Made by a program: the position numbers and the translations under genes. From assembly GCA_030248215.1 (NCBI GenBank), contig JASANG010000713.1:1-64000 (forward strand): a stretch of 64,000 bases of DNA. The letters are read 5' to 3'. The DNA is from Enoplolaimus lenunculus. Taxonomy: Eukaryota > Nematoda > Enoplea > Enoplida > Thoracostomopsidae. The notes under the pieces were generated by a model, which saw only the letters and a program-made list of their open reading frames with translations, ran no database searches and was not told where the DNA came from. This document shows positions 11,398 through 22,924 of this stretch, piece by piece (position 1 is the stretch's first letter; each line of letters starts with the position of its first letter).

Positions 11398-11552
11398 GAC
11401 TCTTGTACACTTTCCCTCGCAGTTTTTGAAATGTTTACATTTTGCCTTAATTTGGGATAAACATTAGCCATGACCTTTAGGCTCAAGCTTAGAACAAAGC
11501 TTTGAGATTAGACTTAGGTTTAAGCTTGTGGGTAAGAAAGTGTACAAGAGCC
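11398..11552. mobile_element. Family 3 MITE
   Basis: Inverted ends GACTCTTGTACACTTTCC and GAAAGTGTACAAGAGCC surround TTAGGCT/AAGCTT-rich sequence. It lies just 3' of MTFP1. A second copy is at 36.74 kb. Confidence 0.7.
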
Positions 11553-12440
11553 GACGAAAATCTAATATTTTTAAATGTGTCAGTATTATACAGTTTAGAA
11601 TTTTTTAGTTGTATATTTTTGCTTGTGTGATCATGGTTATAAAATCGAATGTGAGTGTGTTGTGCTGCTAATTTTTGAAAATTTAAATTGTTATATGTAA
11701 TTTTTAGGTTCTATGGCTGGAATGAACTTAAATGTAATCAGCTAGCTATGTTGAGGGGTGCATAACGGACTGCCGATTTCATTTCAACAGAAGTTTCCGA
11801 TTCTGATTATAGATAGTAAATATGGCATTTTATGTTGTGAATGCTTAAATTCTAGTCCCGATTTGGTTTCTGATTTGAATTCCGGTATAAATTTGTTAGA
11901 GTTTTTATATATTGTTCTAGTATCGTTTTGTAGCCTGCAATGTAGCATATACGTTTTATGAATGTAATGTTGTCTACTAAAGATAAAATTGTGATAGTTA
12001 TAATCAAAATTCTAAGCACTTGTTCACAATCAGTAGAACGATTGTAACCTCTAAGCGTTGCTGCACATTATGTGCTGTTTCACAATAATTTTTTGCAGTA
12101 AATTGCAGTAGCGTTAATTTGATTTCAAGTTTGCCAGATTCTCGAATGTGCTTTTGGTAACAAAATAGGTTTGAAAATGTTCCAATACGTATTTCGTATA
12201 AAATATTTTTGTATTACATTACCTGAAAAACAACTGGACCCAGATTTACGGCCATTTTATTAGCACAATCGTAAAAAGTAATATTTTTAAACAACTTGGT
12301 TTATGTTTAATACCGCTTTTATTCTGGTCAAATTTTTGTTTCGCTGTGTCTCTACTCGTCGGGTACAAATTGTATGATATGTAGTGATTTTAATCGTATA
12401 TATATCTGCGCATGCCTGCTTGCCGTCTTCAGTTTGTTGT
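11553..12440. other. No gene recognised
   Basis: AT-rich DNA; a 67-codon frame at 11758-11961 has no recognisable motif. Nothing else seen. Confidence 0.5.
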
Positions 12441-12597
12441 CCCATGTATAGAACAGGGCCGGAACAGTAGTATAAGCTTATTCCTAAGCCTATACCTAAG
12501 CCTAAGCGTAAGGATGAGCCTATTCCTAAGCTTAAAGCTTAAACGAACTCTATTACAGCCCCGCCGCAAAACGATCCGGCCGTGTTAAAACAAGGGA
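12441..12597. mobile_element. Family 1 MITE
   Basis: Starts CCCATGTATAGAACAGGGCC, has CCTAAG hexamers, then CTCTATTACAGCCCCGCC and the degraded right end ACGATCCGGCCGTGTTAAAA. No clear target duplication. Confidence 0.75.
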
Positions 12598-12898
12598 TAG
12601 AAACCAAACAAGTAAGGTGTAATCGGCTATTTGTATTCGAAAAAATGGAATTCAGTAATCACTTAAAACATTTTTCTAGTTTTAAGTAAATAGTGACATG
12701 TGAAATGACTAAAATAAGTCTCTGTTGTATTTTATATGCGAAATATGGAAAATCGACTGCAATTTTGTATTCTATACTTTAGTTGTATATAAGTATATAT
12801 ACATACAAATATATACATATATATACATATAATATATATATAATATATATTGTATACAGCCGTTTCCGTTTGATTACGGTAATTTTATTCTTTGTTAG

Positions 12899-13078
12899 CT
12901 ATCAGAAGCCAAGCATGGACAGTAGATTTTTGTCCAAAAACGAGAGCAAATGCATATCACAACAGCGTCTTTCAAACAGCAACATATGGGAGCGCTATGG
13001 TTTTGGAAACGAGCGCGAGGTGAAATACCTTTTTGAGTGGTTAAAGAAATCTTTTGGGAGCCCTTTTCTAGTCATCAG
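12899..13078 (+). CDS. Possible orphan coding exon
   Basis: A 180 nt open block between TTTGTTAG and CAG/GTAACC begins and ends in phase 2, as an internal exon would. It reads about 60 residues, including SKCISQQRLSNSNIWERYGF and VKYLFEWLKKSFGSPFLVIR, with normal-looking composition. I do not recognise the family and found no partner exon nearby. It could be an exon of an unseen gene or chance. Confidence 0.3.
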
Positions 13079-13224
13079 GTAACCTGCTAGCGAAAAACAT
13101 TTATTGCTATAAATGCACGATGTGAATGTGAATGTAATTTGTTATTTTAACTATATATTGTTTTCGTTTTGAACACAAAATTTTTGTTTTGGTTACTGTC
13201 TTAATGAGCGATACGAATTTTTCT

Positions 13225-13325
13225 GCTTTTGTGCAGTTTCCCCACACAAACTTAGGTTTAGGTTTAGGAAAAGGCTTACGTAAGCTTTAACTCTAAGTGT
13301 GTGAGAGTATACAATGCTGTTTTTC
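13225..13325. mobile_element. Hexamer-bearing MITE fragment
   Basis: Contains ACTTAGGTTTAGGTTTAGG and GTGTGTGAGAGTATACAATG between short inverted ends that resemble family 3 loosely. Boundaries uncertain. Confidence 0.35.
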
Positions 13326-13329
13326 TGAA

Positions 13330-13499
13330 CACTGCAAAAAATGGTGAGTCAAATTGACTCTCTTCGAAATAGGCTCTACGAAACTACACTAGTTGAGTCA
13401 AAATTCGACTCCGCCAGAGTCAAGTTCGACAACTCAGTTTGCGTAGTAGCGTAGAGCCTATTTCGGAGAGAGTCAATTAGACTCACCATTTTTTCAGTG
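13330..13499. mobile_element. Family 2 foldback MITE
   Basis: CACTGCAAAAAATGGTGAGT at the left, TCACCATTTTTTCAGTG at the right; the two halves are almost complementary. TA follows on the right; the left flank is AA, so only half of the TA duplication is visible. Confidence 0.85.
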
Positions 13500-13937
13500 T
13501 ACTTAATACAGTTTGATTTTTACAGTGATATGGGTAGGCGAGAACTGTAGCAATTTCTAACATTTTTAGGTTTACGTTAATTATTAAGTCGCAGCAAATT
13601 ATGCTGTAGAGTTTTCCGATAAACGTGGCAAAGCAGTTTGTTCAAGCGAATCGTTTGGTGTTTCTCTTTATATCACAGAAACAACTGTCACTCATTTGTG
13701 AGTACATAAAACCATGCTGACATGTTAATTATACTCCATCCCCCAAAAAAGTTTCCACCGCCCACATATAACGAGCCCAAGCCTAACAACCAGCCTCTGT
13801 TAAACCGAAAACCAAAGCCTACGCATGTGATAAATACAAACGCTGCGGAAACGAAAACTAACAAATTAAACATTTCAACTAGCAAATTTCGCCTCATCGG
13901 CTCCGGCAAGTTTTGCTGACAGCCTCGTACTAAAAAT

Positions 13938-14209
13938 GGCCAATGGAAAGAACAGGGGCGGAACAGTATTATGAGCATATTTCTAAACCTAAGCGTCAGA
14001 ATGAGCATTTTCCTAAAGCTTAAACCTAAGCCAAGCAAAAAAAATAGTCCCTGGTTGATTTAAAAAATTTTTTCTTAAAAAATTTTTTTTAAATATTTTA
14101 TCATTTCAAAAAATAAATTTTAAAAAGTAAAGTTATAAATATTTAAGCTTAAGCTTACTCTTTTCTAGTCTCACAGAAAAACGTTCCGCCCCTGATCTTG
14201 ACATGGGCC
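13938..14209. mobile_element. Family 1 MITE, diverged
   Basis: Left GGCCAATGGAAAGAACAGGG, right CGTTCCGCCCCTGATCTTGA then CATGGGCC. TACTAAA occurs just outside both ends, consistent with a decayed target duplication. The interior has CCTAAG hexamers and a T/A-rich insertion near 14060-14130. Confidence 0.75.
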
Positions 14210-14630
14210 TACTAAATTAACACTATAGTGTGGAAAGTAAGCAAGTAGTGTCAAATCACAGCTATTCGCATGGCATACGCTAGTAATTAGTCTAGAAAGC
14301 GTCCGATCTATAGACATATGGAACAGTGCATGCAGCTGTATTCGGTCTTCGCAATATTTGAAATTGAATTTTAAATCAATTTTAATAAAATCAATGACAA
14401 AAAAGCCTGCATGTGGCGGTTTTAGACTTCATTGGCACTCTGTGTGATATACCGGCATGTTGTCGCTTTAACCCTATGGTAACGACTATAAATAGACTAA
14501 AAACAGAAATGGGTAAGCAAGCCAAAAACATATTCCATCACTATTCTGAAAGGGAACTTTATCAAAAACATGTGCTCGAGGTAAATTAAAAATGTGAAAC
14601 ACAAAATGAGGCAACTGATTAAATCAAGAT

Positions 14631-14749
<119 letters not shown>

Positions 14750-14833
14750 ACGAGCGTGTGCAAATGATAAATATTGTATGTTTTATGAAAGGGGGAAGGT
14801 AAAAATTAAATGGCCAAAATATATAAATGAATA

Positions 14834-14992
14834 GGTCAATGTATAGAACAGGGCCGGAACAGTAGTATAAGCTTTATTCCTAAGCCTAATCATAAGCCAA
14901 AGCCTAAGTAATAAAGTTAGTCTAAAAGGTTAAACTGACTCTATTACAGCCCCGCAGGAAAATGTTCTGGTTTATGTTCTATACATGAGCCA
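14834..14992. mobile_element. Family 1 MITE
   Basis: Left GTCAATGTATAGAACAGGGC, right ATGTTCTATACATGAGCC, with TTACAGCCCCGCAGGAAAAT near the right end and CCTAAG hexamers inside. Target duplication not clear. Confidence 0.8.
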
Positions 14993-15615
14993 ATATATAT
15001 GCTATAAATCGATGGACAAGAATGAATCGGCATCTAGCCCCCCTCAAAATGGGCGGGTTATCAAAATGTAACCAGGTTGTAACCGGATATCCGTTTCCGG
15101 TAGACATCGGTGTTTGTTTCTGTTGTAAAATAACGGAAAGTTTGTTTTATTCTTCACGTTCAAAATAAAATATAAACCACGTATATATCTCGCCATTTTT
15201 CGTTAGATATGCTACAAGAGTTTGAATTTAAGTATCTAAAATAATAAAAGTTTGATGCGACCGGTTAGTTTTTCTTTAATATTTATAAAAACACCGATGA
15301 GATGAACTCATCAATTGTGTTCATAGAACAATAAAACATTTTTGAAACTTTTTTATACTTCTGTTCTCGTTCTTTTGTTGCTCGCCATCCGTTTGCGTTA
15401 TTTTTACAATTCGTGTTACACCTGAACACCTATGCGGGTATATTTCATGCCTTGTTGTTTTTGGTAACTTGTACATCTACCCTTGCCAAGATTTATCATC
15501 ACCCCCTCCTTATTTAAGGGCAGGTGCGAATTCGTATTATAAGAACAGAAATTCTTACCTTAATAGCAAAAATGCTCAGCATTCTTATAAATTATGATGT
15601 TTAGAAAAGTGTATA
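14993..15615. other. No gene recognised
   Basis: AT-rich; GTAACCAGGTTGTAACCGGA near 15068 may be a family 5 trace. No coding signal. Confidence 0.45.
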
Positions 15616-15856
15616 CACTGCAAAAAATGGTGAGTCAAATTGTACTCTCACCGAAATAGGCTTTTCGAGACTACACAAACTGAGTCAAATGCGACTCCGT
15701 CAGAGTCAAATTTGACTCTCTGAGCGACTCGTGTGAGTCGAATTTGACTATGGCGGAGTCGAATTTGACTCTGGTGGAGTCGAATTTGACTCAACTTGTG
15801 TAGTCCGGAAAAGCCTATTTCGGAGAGAGTCAATTTGACTCACAATTTTTGCAGTG
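15616..15856. mobile_element. Family 2 foldback MITE, complete
   Basis: CACTGCAAAAAATGGTGAGT to TTTTTGCAGTG, flanked by TA on both sides (TATA/TATA). The centre carries several repeats of GAGTCGAATTTGACTC type, so each half is itself repetitive. Confidence 0.92.
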
Positions 15857-16027
15857 TATACATATATACTTGTAAGTATAAGATTTCCCCTTAAAAGTGA
15901 GAGTCGAGAGAGGGACAGCGAAAACAACACATGCTGGTACATTTCACACTACGCAAATCTACACCTAGCTGCGTACTCTTGTCTAAGTGAGATTATCTTC
16001 TCTTATAACGATTAATGGTTAAAAGCG

Positions 16028-16203
16028 CCATGTATTGAACAGGGCCCAAACAATAGCATATAAACAAGTTCCTAAGCCTATGCGTAAAAAAATGAGCTTT
16101 TATACCTAAGCCTAAGGAAAAAAACTAGTCTATAAACCTTGCTTCACTTGGCATTGCAGACCCGCAGAAAACCGTTCCGCTACTTCTTTATATGCACGGG
16201 GCG
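16028..16203. mobile_element. Family 1 MITE, diverged
   Basis: Left CCATGTATTGAACAGGGCCC; right half has GACCCGCAGAAAACCGTTCC then TATATGCACGGGG. CCTAAGCCTATGCG lies inside. Confidence 0.65.
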
Positions 16204-16434
16204 TTAAATTAAGATATCAGTGAAAATTGCTGGCGTGTTCCCGTTTTAGAAATGCCGGCACACATGAAACAGTGTCCGCCCGCACAATTCACGTGAAAAA
16301 TACTGACCGCCTTTATTTGATGACGTGTGCCCGGTGCGTCGCAGCTATAACCGGAGGTCCGGCTCCGGCAGAAAATCGATCATTTTCGCCGGAGGCTCCG
16401 GGAATTTTGGCAGTGAAGTTTTGGCCCATGTTAC

Positions 16435-16577
16435 TTTTAAGGCCGTCCCAGTTTCTGGTGGGTCTGTAAACTAGTAGGCTTACATTCTGGACATTTTTTG
16501 CTTAGGCTAATACGAATACGCTTTTTCAATGCTTAGAAATACGCTTAATCTACTGTTACGGCCCTGAAACATTGGCC
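16435..16577. mobile_element. Family 1-related element
   Basis: ATGTTACTTTTAAGGCCGTC at the left and TACGGCCCTGAAACATTGGCC at the right, with TTAGGC-like hexamers between. The left end belongs to the ACTTT(A/C)AGG variant also seen at 17.0 and 30.3 kb. Confidence 0.55.
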
Positions 16578-16989
16578 GAAATTGTGGTTTTACAGAAATT
16601 GTACCGTTCGCCTTGCGACAGATTTAAAACCCAAATTTCTGACGCATTAATATACATATTTGCTAAAATTAGCAAAATAAACATTGTTAAACTACCTAAA
16701 TTTCGCGTCATAAGCCCGGTCCAGGTAAGTTTTGTTGACCTCCGTCTTCGGTATGCTTCACCTACAGCTCACATAAAGTTCACTACGAATGAACAGTTTA
16801 TTTCATATACAACTGGATGGATTTGATGAAGCACAGTTTTAGAGCATTTAATATGACCAATGAGTAGATTCTAAAAAATTGTAGCTCAACAAAACCCACA
16901 AAAAATGCCATTAATTATACGTACTGTAAACTGCATAAAAAAACTTCTGTCTTTCACGCATCTCACCAGAAGCACTCTTTCAGAAAGTC

Positions 16990-17138
16990 CAATGTTACTT
17001 ACTTTAAGGGGCGTAACAGTAGATTAAGCGTATTCCTAAGCCTAAAAGCCTAAGCAAAAAATGTAATCTAGAATCTAAACCTATTCTTTCATGGACCTAC
17101 CAGAAACTTGGACGCTCCTTAAAGTAACATGGGCTTTT
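16990..17138. mobile_element. Family 1-related element
   Basis: ATGTTACTTACTTTAAGGGG left, GACGCTCCTTAAAGTAACAT right, with GTATTCCTAAGCCTAAAAGC inside. Same variant as 16435-16577 and 31822-31967. Confidence 0.65.
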
Positions 17139-17195
17139 AAAAACGTTGCAGAGTATACCGCTGACAAAACCTAATAATACGTTAGTGCAATCCTT

Positions 17196-17419
17196 ACTGC
17201 AAAAAATAGTGAATCAAATTGACTACTTCCGAAATTGACTATCTCCGAAATAGGCCCTACGGGACTACATAAACTGAGTCAAATTCGACTCCGCCAGAGT
17301 CAAACGTGCGACTTTGTGAGTCGAATTTGACTCTGCCGGAGTCGAATTTGACTCAGTTTGTGTATTGCCGTGGAGCCTATGTCGGCGAGAGTCAATTGGA
17401 CTCACCATTTTTTGCAGTG
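17196..17419. mobile_element. Family 2 foldback MITE
   Basis: ACTGCAAAAAATAGTGAATC left, CCATTTTTTGCAGTG right, TA on the right flank. One arm carries a short internal duplication of the GAAATTGACT segment. Confidence 0.85.
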
Positions 17420-17424
17420 TAAAC

Positions 17425-17555
17425 TTATTAAGCGTAAGAATGAGCTTATAACTAAGCCTAATCAAACAAATAGTCTAAAGCTTAAGTTTAACTGCATTGC
17501 AATCCCGCAGAAAACGTTCCGCCCATGATCTTTTCATAAGCCCTTACGTACAACA
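17425..17555. mobile_element. Family 1 right-half fragment
   Basis: Directly abuts the family 2 element: AAGCGTAAGAATGAGC, CATTGCAATCCCGCAGAAAA, CGTTCCGCCCATGATC, ending near TTTTCATAAGCCC. The left half is absent, so the family 2 insertion may have split it. Confidence 0.55.
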
Positions 17556-19008
17556 GCAAATATATTTTGTTATAGTAGATATTTCTGCAGCAACAAGAGT
17601 GGTATACCCGAACAAACCTGTCAATTACACACAGCTACAACTGTACGATTTCGGATCCATCTCTAAATTCGCAATACATGCTTCTAATCAACTTATGCGG
17701 GGTGCACGTTATAACCGGGGCAGCATGGGACATATTTTGTCCCATTTCTATTGGGTTACATTTTATCAGCTTATAAACCCCATAACGTTTTCAAAAAGTA
17801 GTATTTCTCTTCTGTCATCATGTGTACGTCACCTTTTGTTGTTAAATATCACATGATATCCGACGTATTGTTATAAATATCATATATGTTTTCAATTGTC
17901 TGCATACTTAAGGTAGCATGACCAAATTGGTCTCTTGAATATCATATACTAGAATTTGAAACTTAAATTTTTAATTGTAGCGCTGTACTTATGAACGGTT
18001 CTGTGGCGGAAATGAACTCGCCGGGTTGTATTTGGTATTTTAAAGCACATCTGTGCTTTTGTCGTCCGACTTTCTATTCATTTATAAGAACGCGAAGATT
18101 ACACTGTCCTGCTGAGTATTATATGCCATTCATTGTAATTTTAGAATATATTTGCATAAATGTCCCACAGTATCATGTGACATACCGAGTCTTTCTTGTA
18201 CACGTTGAACATTTGAGATCGGGCGTTTGGGAGCTAATGCCATATGACATGCACCTTTTGTCTATTGACCGGATATAAAAGCCCGAATGTTAACGTTAAT
18301 GTCGAATCAGCATGGTACAAATCGCGACCCGCCAGCCACGGTTATAACGTTAATTCCTCATTAGCGACAGTTCACTGTGACACATGTATATACTTTTGCG
18401 CTCGTGTACTCATCCCGGCTTACCTAAGCCTAAAATCTAGAGAAGTATACAAAAGCCCAGCTTTGTTACGCCAGTTAAGATTTCTGCAACAACAGTTCTA
18501 CTACTACAAACGCGTTTTTCAGTTTAACAAACATTCAAATACAACCTTTGATCAAAAATTTTACGCAAAAATTCATCTCAACAGCAGCCGCATGACCCGC
18601 GACTTTGCTTTAAAATATTCATTAATCAGATTGAAGCTATGAATTTCAGAGATCCTACAGAAGTAATAAAAATATTGAAAAAACACAATAACTACAATGA
18701 TTATGCAAAACATCACAAAAAAAGCTTTAACAAGCAAACATTTTAGCACAGCAACTGCAATTTACATTACCCACCTGAGACATAACTGCTTCGAACCCCA
18801 AAAATATATTCGTGAGAAAAAACAAAATCAAATTCGAAGAAAATCTTTTCTTCAAAACCAGGTGCGAACGTAGCTGGATTGCTTGCAGTCATAATGTGTA
18901 ATCTAGCAATACATTTCAGTGGCGAGAGGGCTAGGAAACCTGTTAATAGATCAAAGATAGAAATGTCATGGCTTGCTGTCCGTGCGTGGGCACAGCCAGG
19001 ATTTTGGA
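17556..19008. other. No gene recognised
   Basis: Several frames of 90-130 codons on the plus strand (for example 18244-18642) show no motif, are rich in rare-looking tracts and overlap each other; I do not support any as a gene. CTTACCTAAGCCTAAAATCT near 18420 is a family 1 trace. Confidence 0.5.
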
Positions 19009-19016
19009 TAGGGAAG

Positions 19017-19284
19017 CACGGTGCAACGGGAATTCCAATTTGCTGGAACCGGAATTTGAAAAAATACCGGGAAGTGGGAAATGAAAAAAATGCATGCCAC
19101 CAAATAATAAGTTTGCATACTATATATATACTAATGAAATCAATTTAATTGTTATCCGTCATTTTTAGTAAAATATCTTCATTTCCACCGACCAAATTTT
19201 AATACCGGAATTTTTAATTCCGGTAAAAATGTACCGGATCCGGAACGTGAAAAATGCCGGAACCGGAAATCCGGTTGCACCCTG
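19017..19284. mobile_element. hAT-type MITE (family 5)
   Basis: CACGGTGCAACGGGAATTCC to AATCCGGTTGCACCCTG. Flanks are TAGGGAAG (19009-19016) and AAGGGAAG (19285-19292), an 8 bp duplication with one mismatch. Confidence 0.82.
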
Positions 19285-19870
19285 AAGGGAAGGTATGTTC
19301 TATAAAAAATGTACATCGCGTCTAAAACCCCGAAAACCCCAGAGGGCGCCTGATATCATGAAACCCCCCTCCCCACGGGTTACGCCCTTGCTGGCTCCTC
19401 AAATATTCAACTAAAATTTTAGTTTGCAACAAAATAACATCATTTACGCGATTTTTATGTTGATTTCCGTAATTTTTGAAAAAATACACTTATTTTTTAG
19501 TTGAAAATTTTAAAAACCTCATGATGCAGAGGCCTGTCCCGCTGGCCCTCAGATCTCTGCTTTCTGTCTGGTATACACAAGTGTTAAGGAACAGGAATTT
19601 TAATAATGATTGCTAGCAGAAGCAATACCGATTGCTATGACAAGCCAGTTATACTCTTTGTTACGTATTTGTACTGTTAGATTGCGTTTGATTTCTGACA
19701 ACAATATATAAACTAACAATATAAATACCAATCAGAGCATCAAATCATACAAAATAAGCGTGTAACATCGTCAGCATTCAAATGCAATTTGGCCCAATCA
19801 ATGGTCACTACTTTGAGGGAGATCAATGTCAATGTCGTATAATGGCACCCATTACACACTGCGTAAGGTA

Positions 19871-20220
19871 CTGTAGTGACCCGAATATGAGTGGGGCTGA
19901 TATTTATTTGGCTTCTCCAGAGGGTACCCCCTTGTTCTTCGGTTGCGGACTGTTATTTATTTTTAACGCACGCTCCGCCGCCCTTCGTTACTGATATATA
20001 TCCGGTACTGCAATTATCCGTTGAATTAAACATTTATTTGTCTTGTGTCAATAGCTTGAGCGATAATGCAAGGTTATACTTTGGAATGTTACGGTCAAAT
20101 CTTAAGTACGCTATAAATTTTCGAACTCAACTTTATTTGGTCCTGGAGTCATGTATGTGCTACAATTAGGGATAATTGACATTTATGGAATCTAATTAGA
20201 GTTTAGGGACTCTATTCGCT
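19871..20220. mobile_element. Family 7 element, right end lost
   Basis: Starts TA/CTGTAGTGACCCGAATATGA and follows the same internal order as the copies at 29.2 and 29.7 kb (GAGGGTACCCCCTTG, CCGTTGAATTAAAC, GGACTCTATTCGC). It runs into an AT dinucleotide tract at 20223, so the right terminus is missing. Confidence 0.7.
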
Positions 20221-20645
20221 TAATATATATATATATTATATATATCTAACACTCACAAGCGTCGAATAATTCAACTACACGGTGAGCATCGATTAAGTGT
20301 ACAAAACATTCCGCTACTATATTCAATCAAAACTTTAACAAACCGCATTCAAAACGCTACAGATCCACGCTATCCAACAAAAAGTACCCTGTTAACAATA
20401 TAAGCAATATCGGGCGAAATATACATAAATAGAAGGCGTATGCGTAACAAATATACAGAGAATACTTATATCCCAGTTCAAATTAATACGTATTACATGC
20501 CTGCCAGTTTAGAATTAACCTGCTCTGTCTTAAATTCAAAAAGTTTTTTTCGCTTGAAACATTTTTTGATGATAAAATCCGCTAGAAGTAAAAAAACCTA
20601 GTTACGGCGTTGCAAGATGCCTAACGCTAGCATTTATAACGTCAG

Positions 20646-21732
20646 CAGGGTGCAACCAGAATCACGATTCCGATTAGAATTCTGGTTCAAATCGAGTCTC
20701 GATTCCGATTGCACGATCAATCGGAATATTGAAATATTAATTTTAATTTCAACCCTACTTGTTGTGATACGTTGTATAAAAATTCTGTACTATTTTTTAT
20801 TAAATTCCTTTCGATGAATTAACTTATCAATAATTGATTGTAGTTTCACTTTTATAGAAGCAAAAATCATCGCCAGTTTCTTCATGCGACGTTTTTGAAA
20901 ATTACCAGCCAACTACAGACATCATAAAACAATATTATATTTGACAATAAAAATTATCCGTGCAGTCACAAATTTCTCGTTCCGATTCCGATTACAATTC
21001 CGGCATAAAATTTGCTGTTCCGATTCCGATTATACATATTCACTTTTGTCAGAGATAAAAACGGTTCCTACACGAAATTACATTTGCATAACGAGGATTT
21101 CAAATGAAAAAGCGTCAAAGCTAAATGTTTCGGTTGCGGTTGGTGATCACGAAACCGAAACCTGAACCTGCTTGGAATCACAGTTGAAGCGAAACCGGAA
21201 CAGGCTTTAGAACTTTAGGTATATCCTTGCTAAACGCATACCGACATATACGTATTTATTTACTAAAATACGGAACATTATTCTGTACGTAGAACGAGCA
21301 AAATGAAAAGTTAGATTCCAGTCGAGTCTCGTTATTCAATTCTACAAAACGTAATACAAAAATAAGCAATACAAGCATTGAAAATTGCAAAGGAACTGTC
21401 GAAATTAACAAAATTAAACACGCAGCGAATGATAACAACTGCGAAAATAGAATAATTTCCTAAATTCTTACATTTTACCATGTATGTCATTTGTGTTTCC
21501 ATTATAATTTCTGTGCCTATATAAGAAATGGTAACGAGAACTGAAATACGCATCGATCGGTTATGAGCCTTAACAGAACTGCAAGCAGATTTCGTACAAA
21601 ATTGCAACTGAAACGATGAAAAATTACGATTTCTATTACGATTATAAGTTATAACTACAATCCGACCTTTAGTCGGAATTCTAATTTGAATCGGAATTCT
21701 AATCTAAATTCCGTTTGCGAACACAGGATTGT
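20646..21732. mobile_element. Probable larger or composite family 5 element
   Basis: CAGGGTGCAACCAGAATCAC at the left and TTCCGTTTGCGAACACAGG at the right; GATTCCGATT repeats line both sides. A second end-like region near 21120-21200 suggests two copies, one within the other. Short frames inside have no transposase motif. Confidence 0.45.
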
Positions 21733-22924
21733 AAATAAACTATTGGAAAAATTAATTTGTTTTTCGTATCCAAATATGATATATATGAACCTGATCTACA
21801 ACTCTGAAAGATGAAACAATTTTAATGTCGTCCAGCACTGTCCTCTAACTACTCACGTACGACACGGCACACGATGGCTAGACGCTGCCACACGACAAGT
21901 GTTGCGCCGCCGTTTGGCAACAAATTAGCATAGATTGTAATAGCTTGCACGCGTAAACAAGATGTTAGCTGAAAGCAGGCTAAAATGAAACCAATAAAAA
22001 AACTGCAAGTTATCCAACTTTGAGGGCTACAGACAAATTTATGATTTCTGATAATTAAATACATATATTTTATTTCAATTGCCTACGTTTCTTTTTCGCC
22101 ATCCGAACTACAATATTTATCGAATGTTACGTATTTATGTTTTCGTACATATTATATAACATTACAATTATTAAAAATAACGAGCCATGCATAACAAACA
22201 AAAATCAACACAAGGCGAGTAAAAGTAAAAAATATACAAATGAACCATTAAGCGATAAAACCCTGTGCACATGAAAGTCAAATTTTGAGGCACACCATCT
22301 GCTTCACAATATCAAAGACATAATGTGCTAACACGAGAGTCTGAAATACGTTTCCTAAAACCTTAGACTATTTACACAGTGAATGCTAACAGCTATCCGT
22401 TCCTACACTGGTAAAAACCGACATCCGTTCCGGTATTTTCGGCTTTGTACGACACATTGATATGTGTGAATTTAAATATGTACATTTACTTTAACACAGA
22501 TAGAAGACAGCACCGTTTTTATGGGCAGAAGCGTAGCATATACGACGAGCTTTCTGCTGGCTTATATATAAGTTTGGTGTAGAAAAATGATCGTTTTTGG
22601 ACAAATCTGAGCCAAAATTTCTCTATTGCAGTTTGACAACCGTGCCTGAATTTCCTTCAGGAACGGGTCGAATAATAAATAAGCTGGATAATTCAGATCT
22701 TAAGTTCTAAACTTACGTTATTACAATTAGAAAGAACTTTTTACCAAAGGCATCAAAAAGTGCGCATAACATTGCACAAGTCACATCCTCAATAAGCCAT
22801 AAAAACACTATATCAATCTCTCGTCTAATTCGAAAACTTTAAACTGCCACTCTGAATTTGATATCCTGAATCGTTGCCTCAAAATTCGTTACAATATTCA
22901 GAAATTGAATTTTTGTTAAAAAAT
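21733..22924. other. 3' flank of Frizzled gene A
   Basis: No gene or repeat family recognised in these 1.2 kb. It should include the 3' untranslated region of the minus-strand Frizzled, but no convincing polyadenylation signal close to the stop was found. Confidence 0.5.

Noticed and set aside
18244-18642. 132-codon plus-strand frame
   Set aside because: Longest of several overlapping frames in the region, but no recognised motif and a basic, aromatic-rich composition typical of AT-rich noise.
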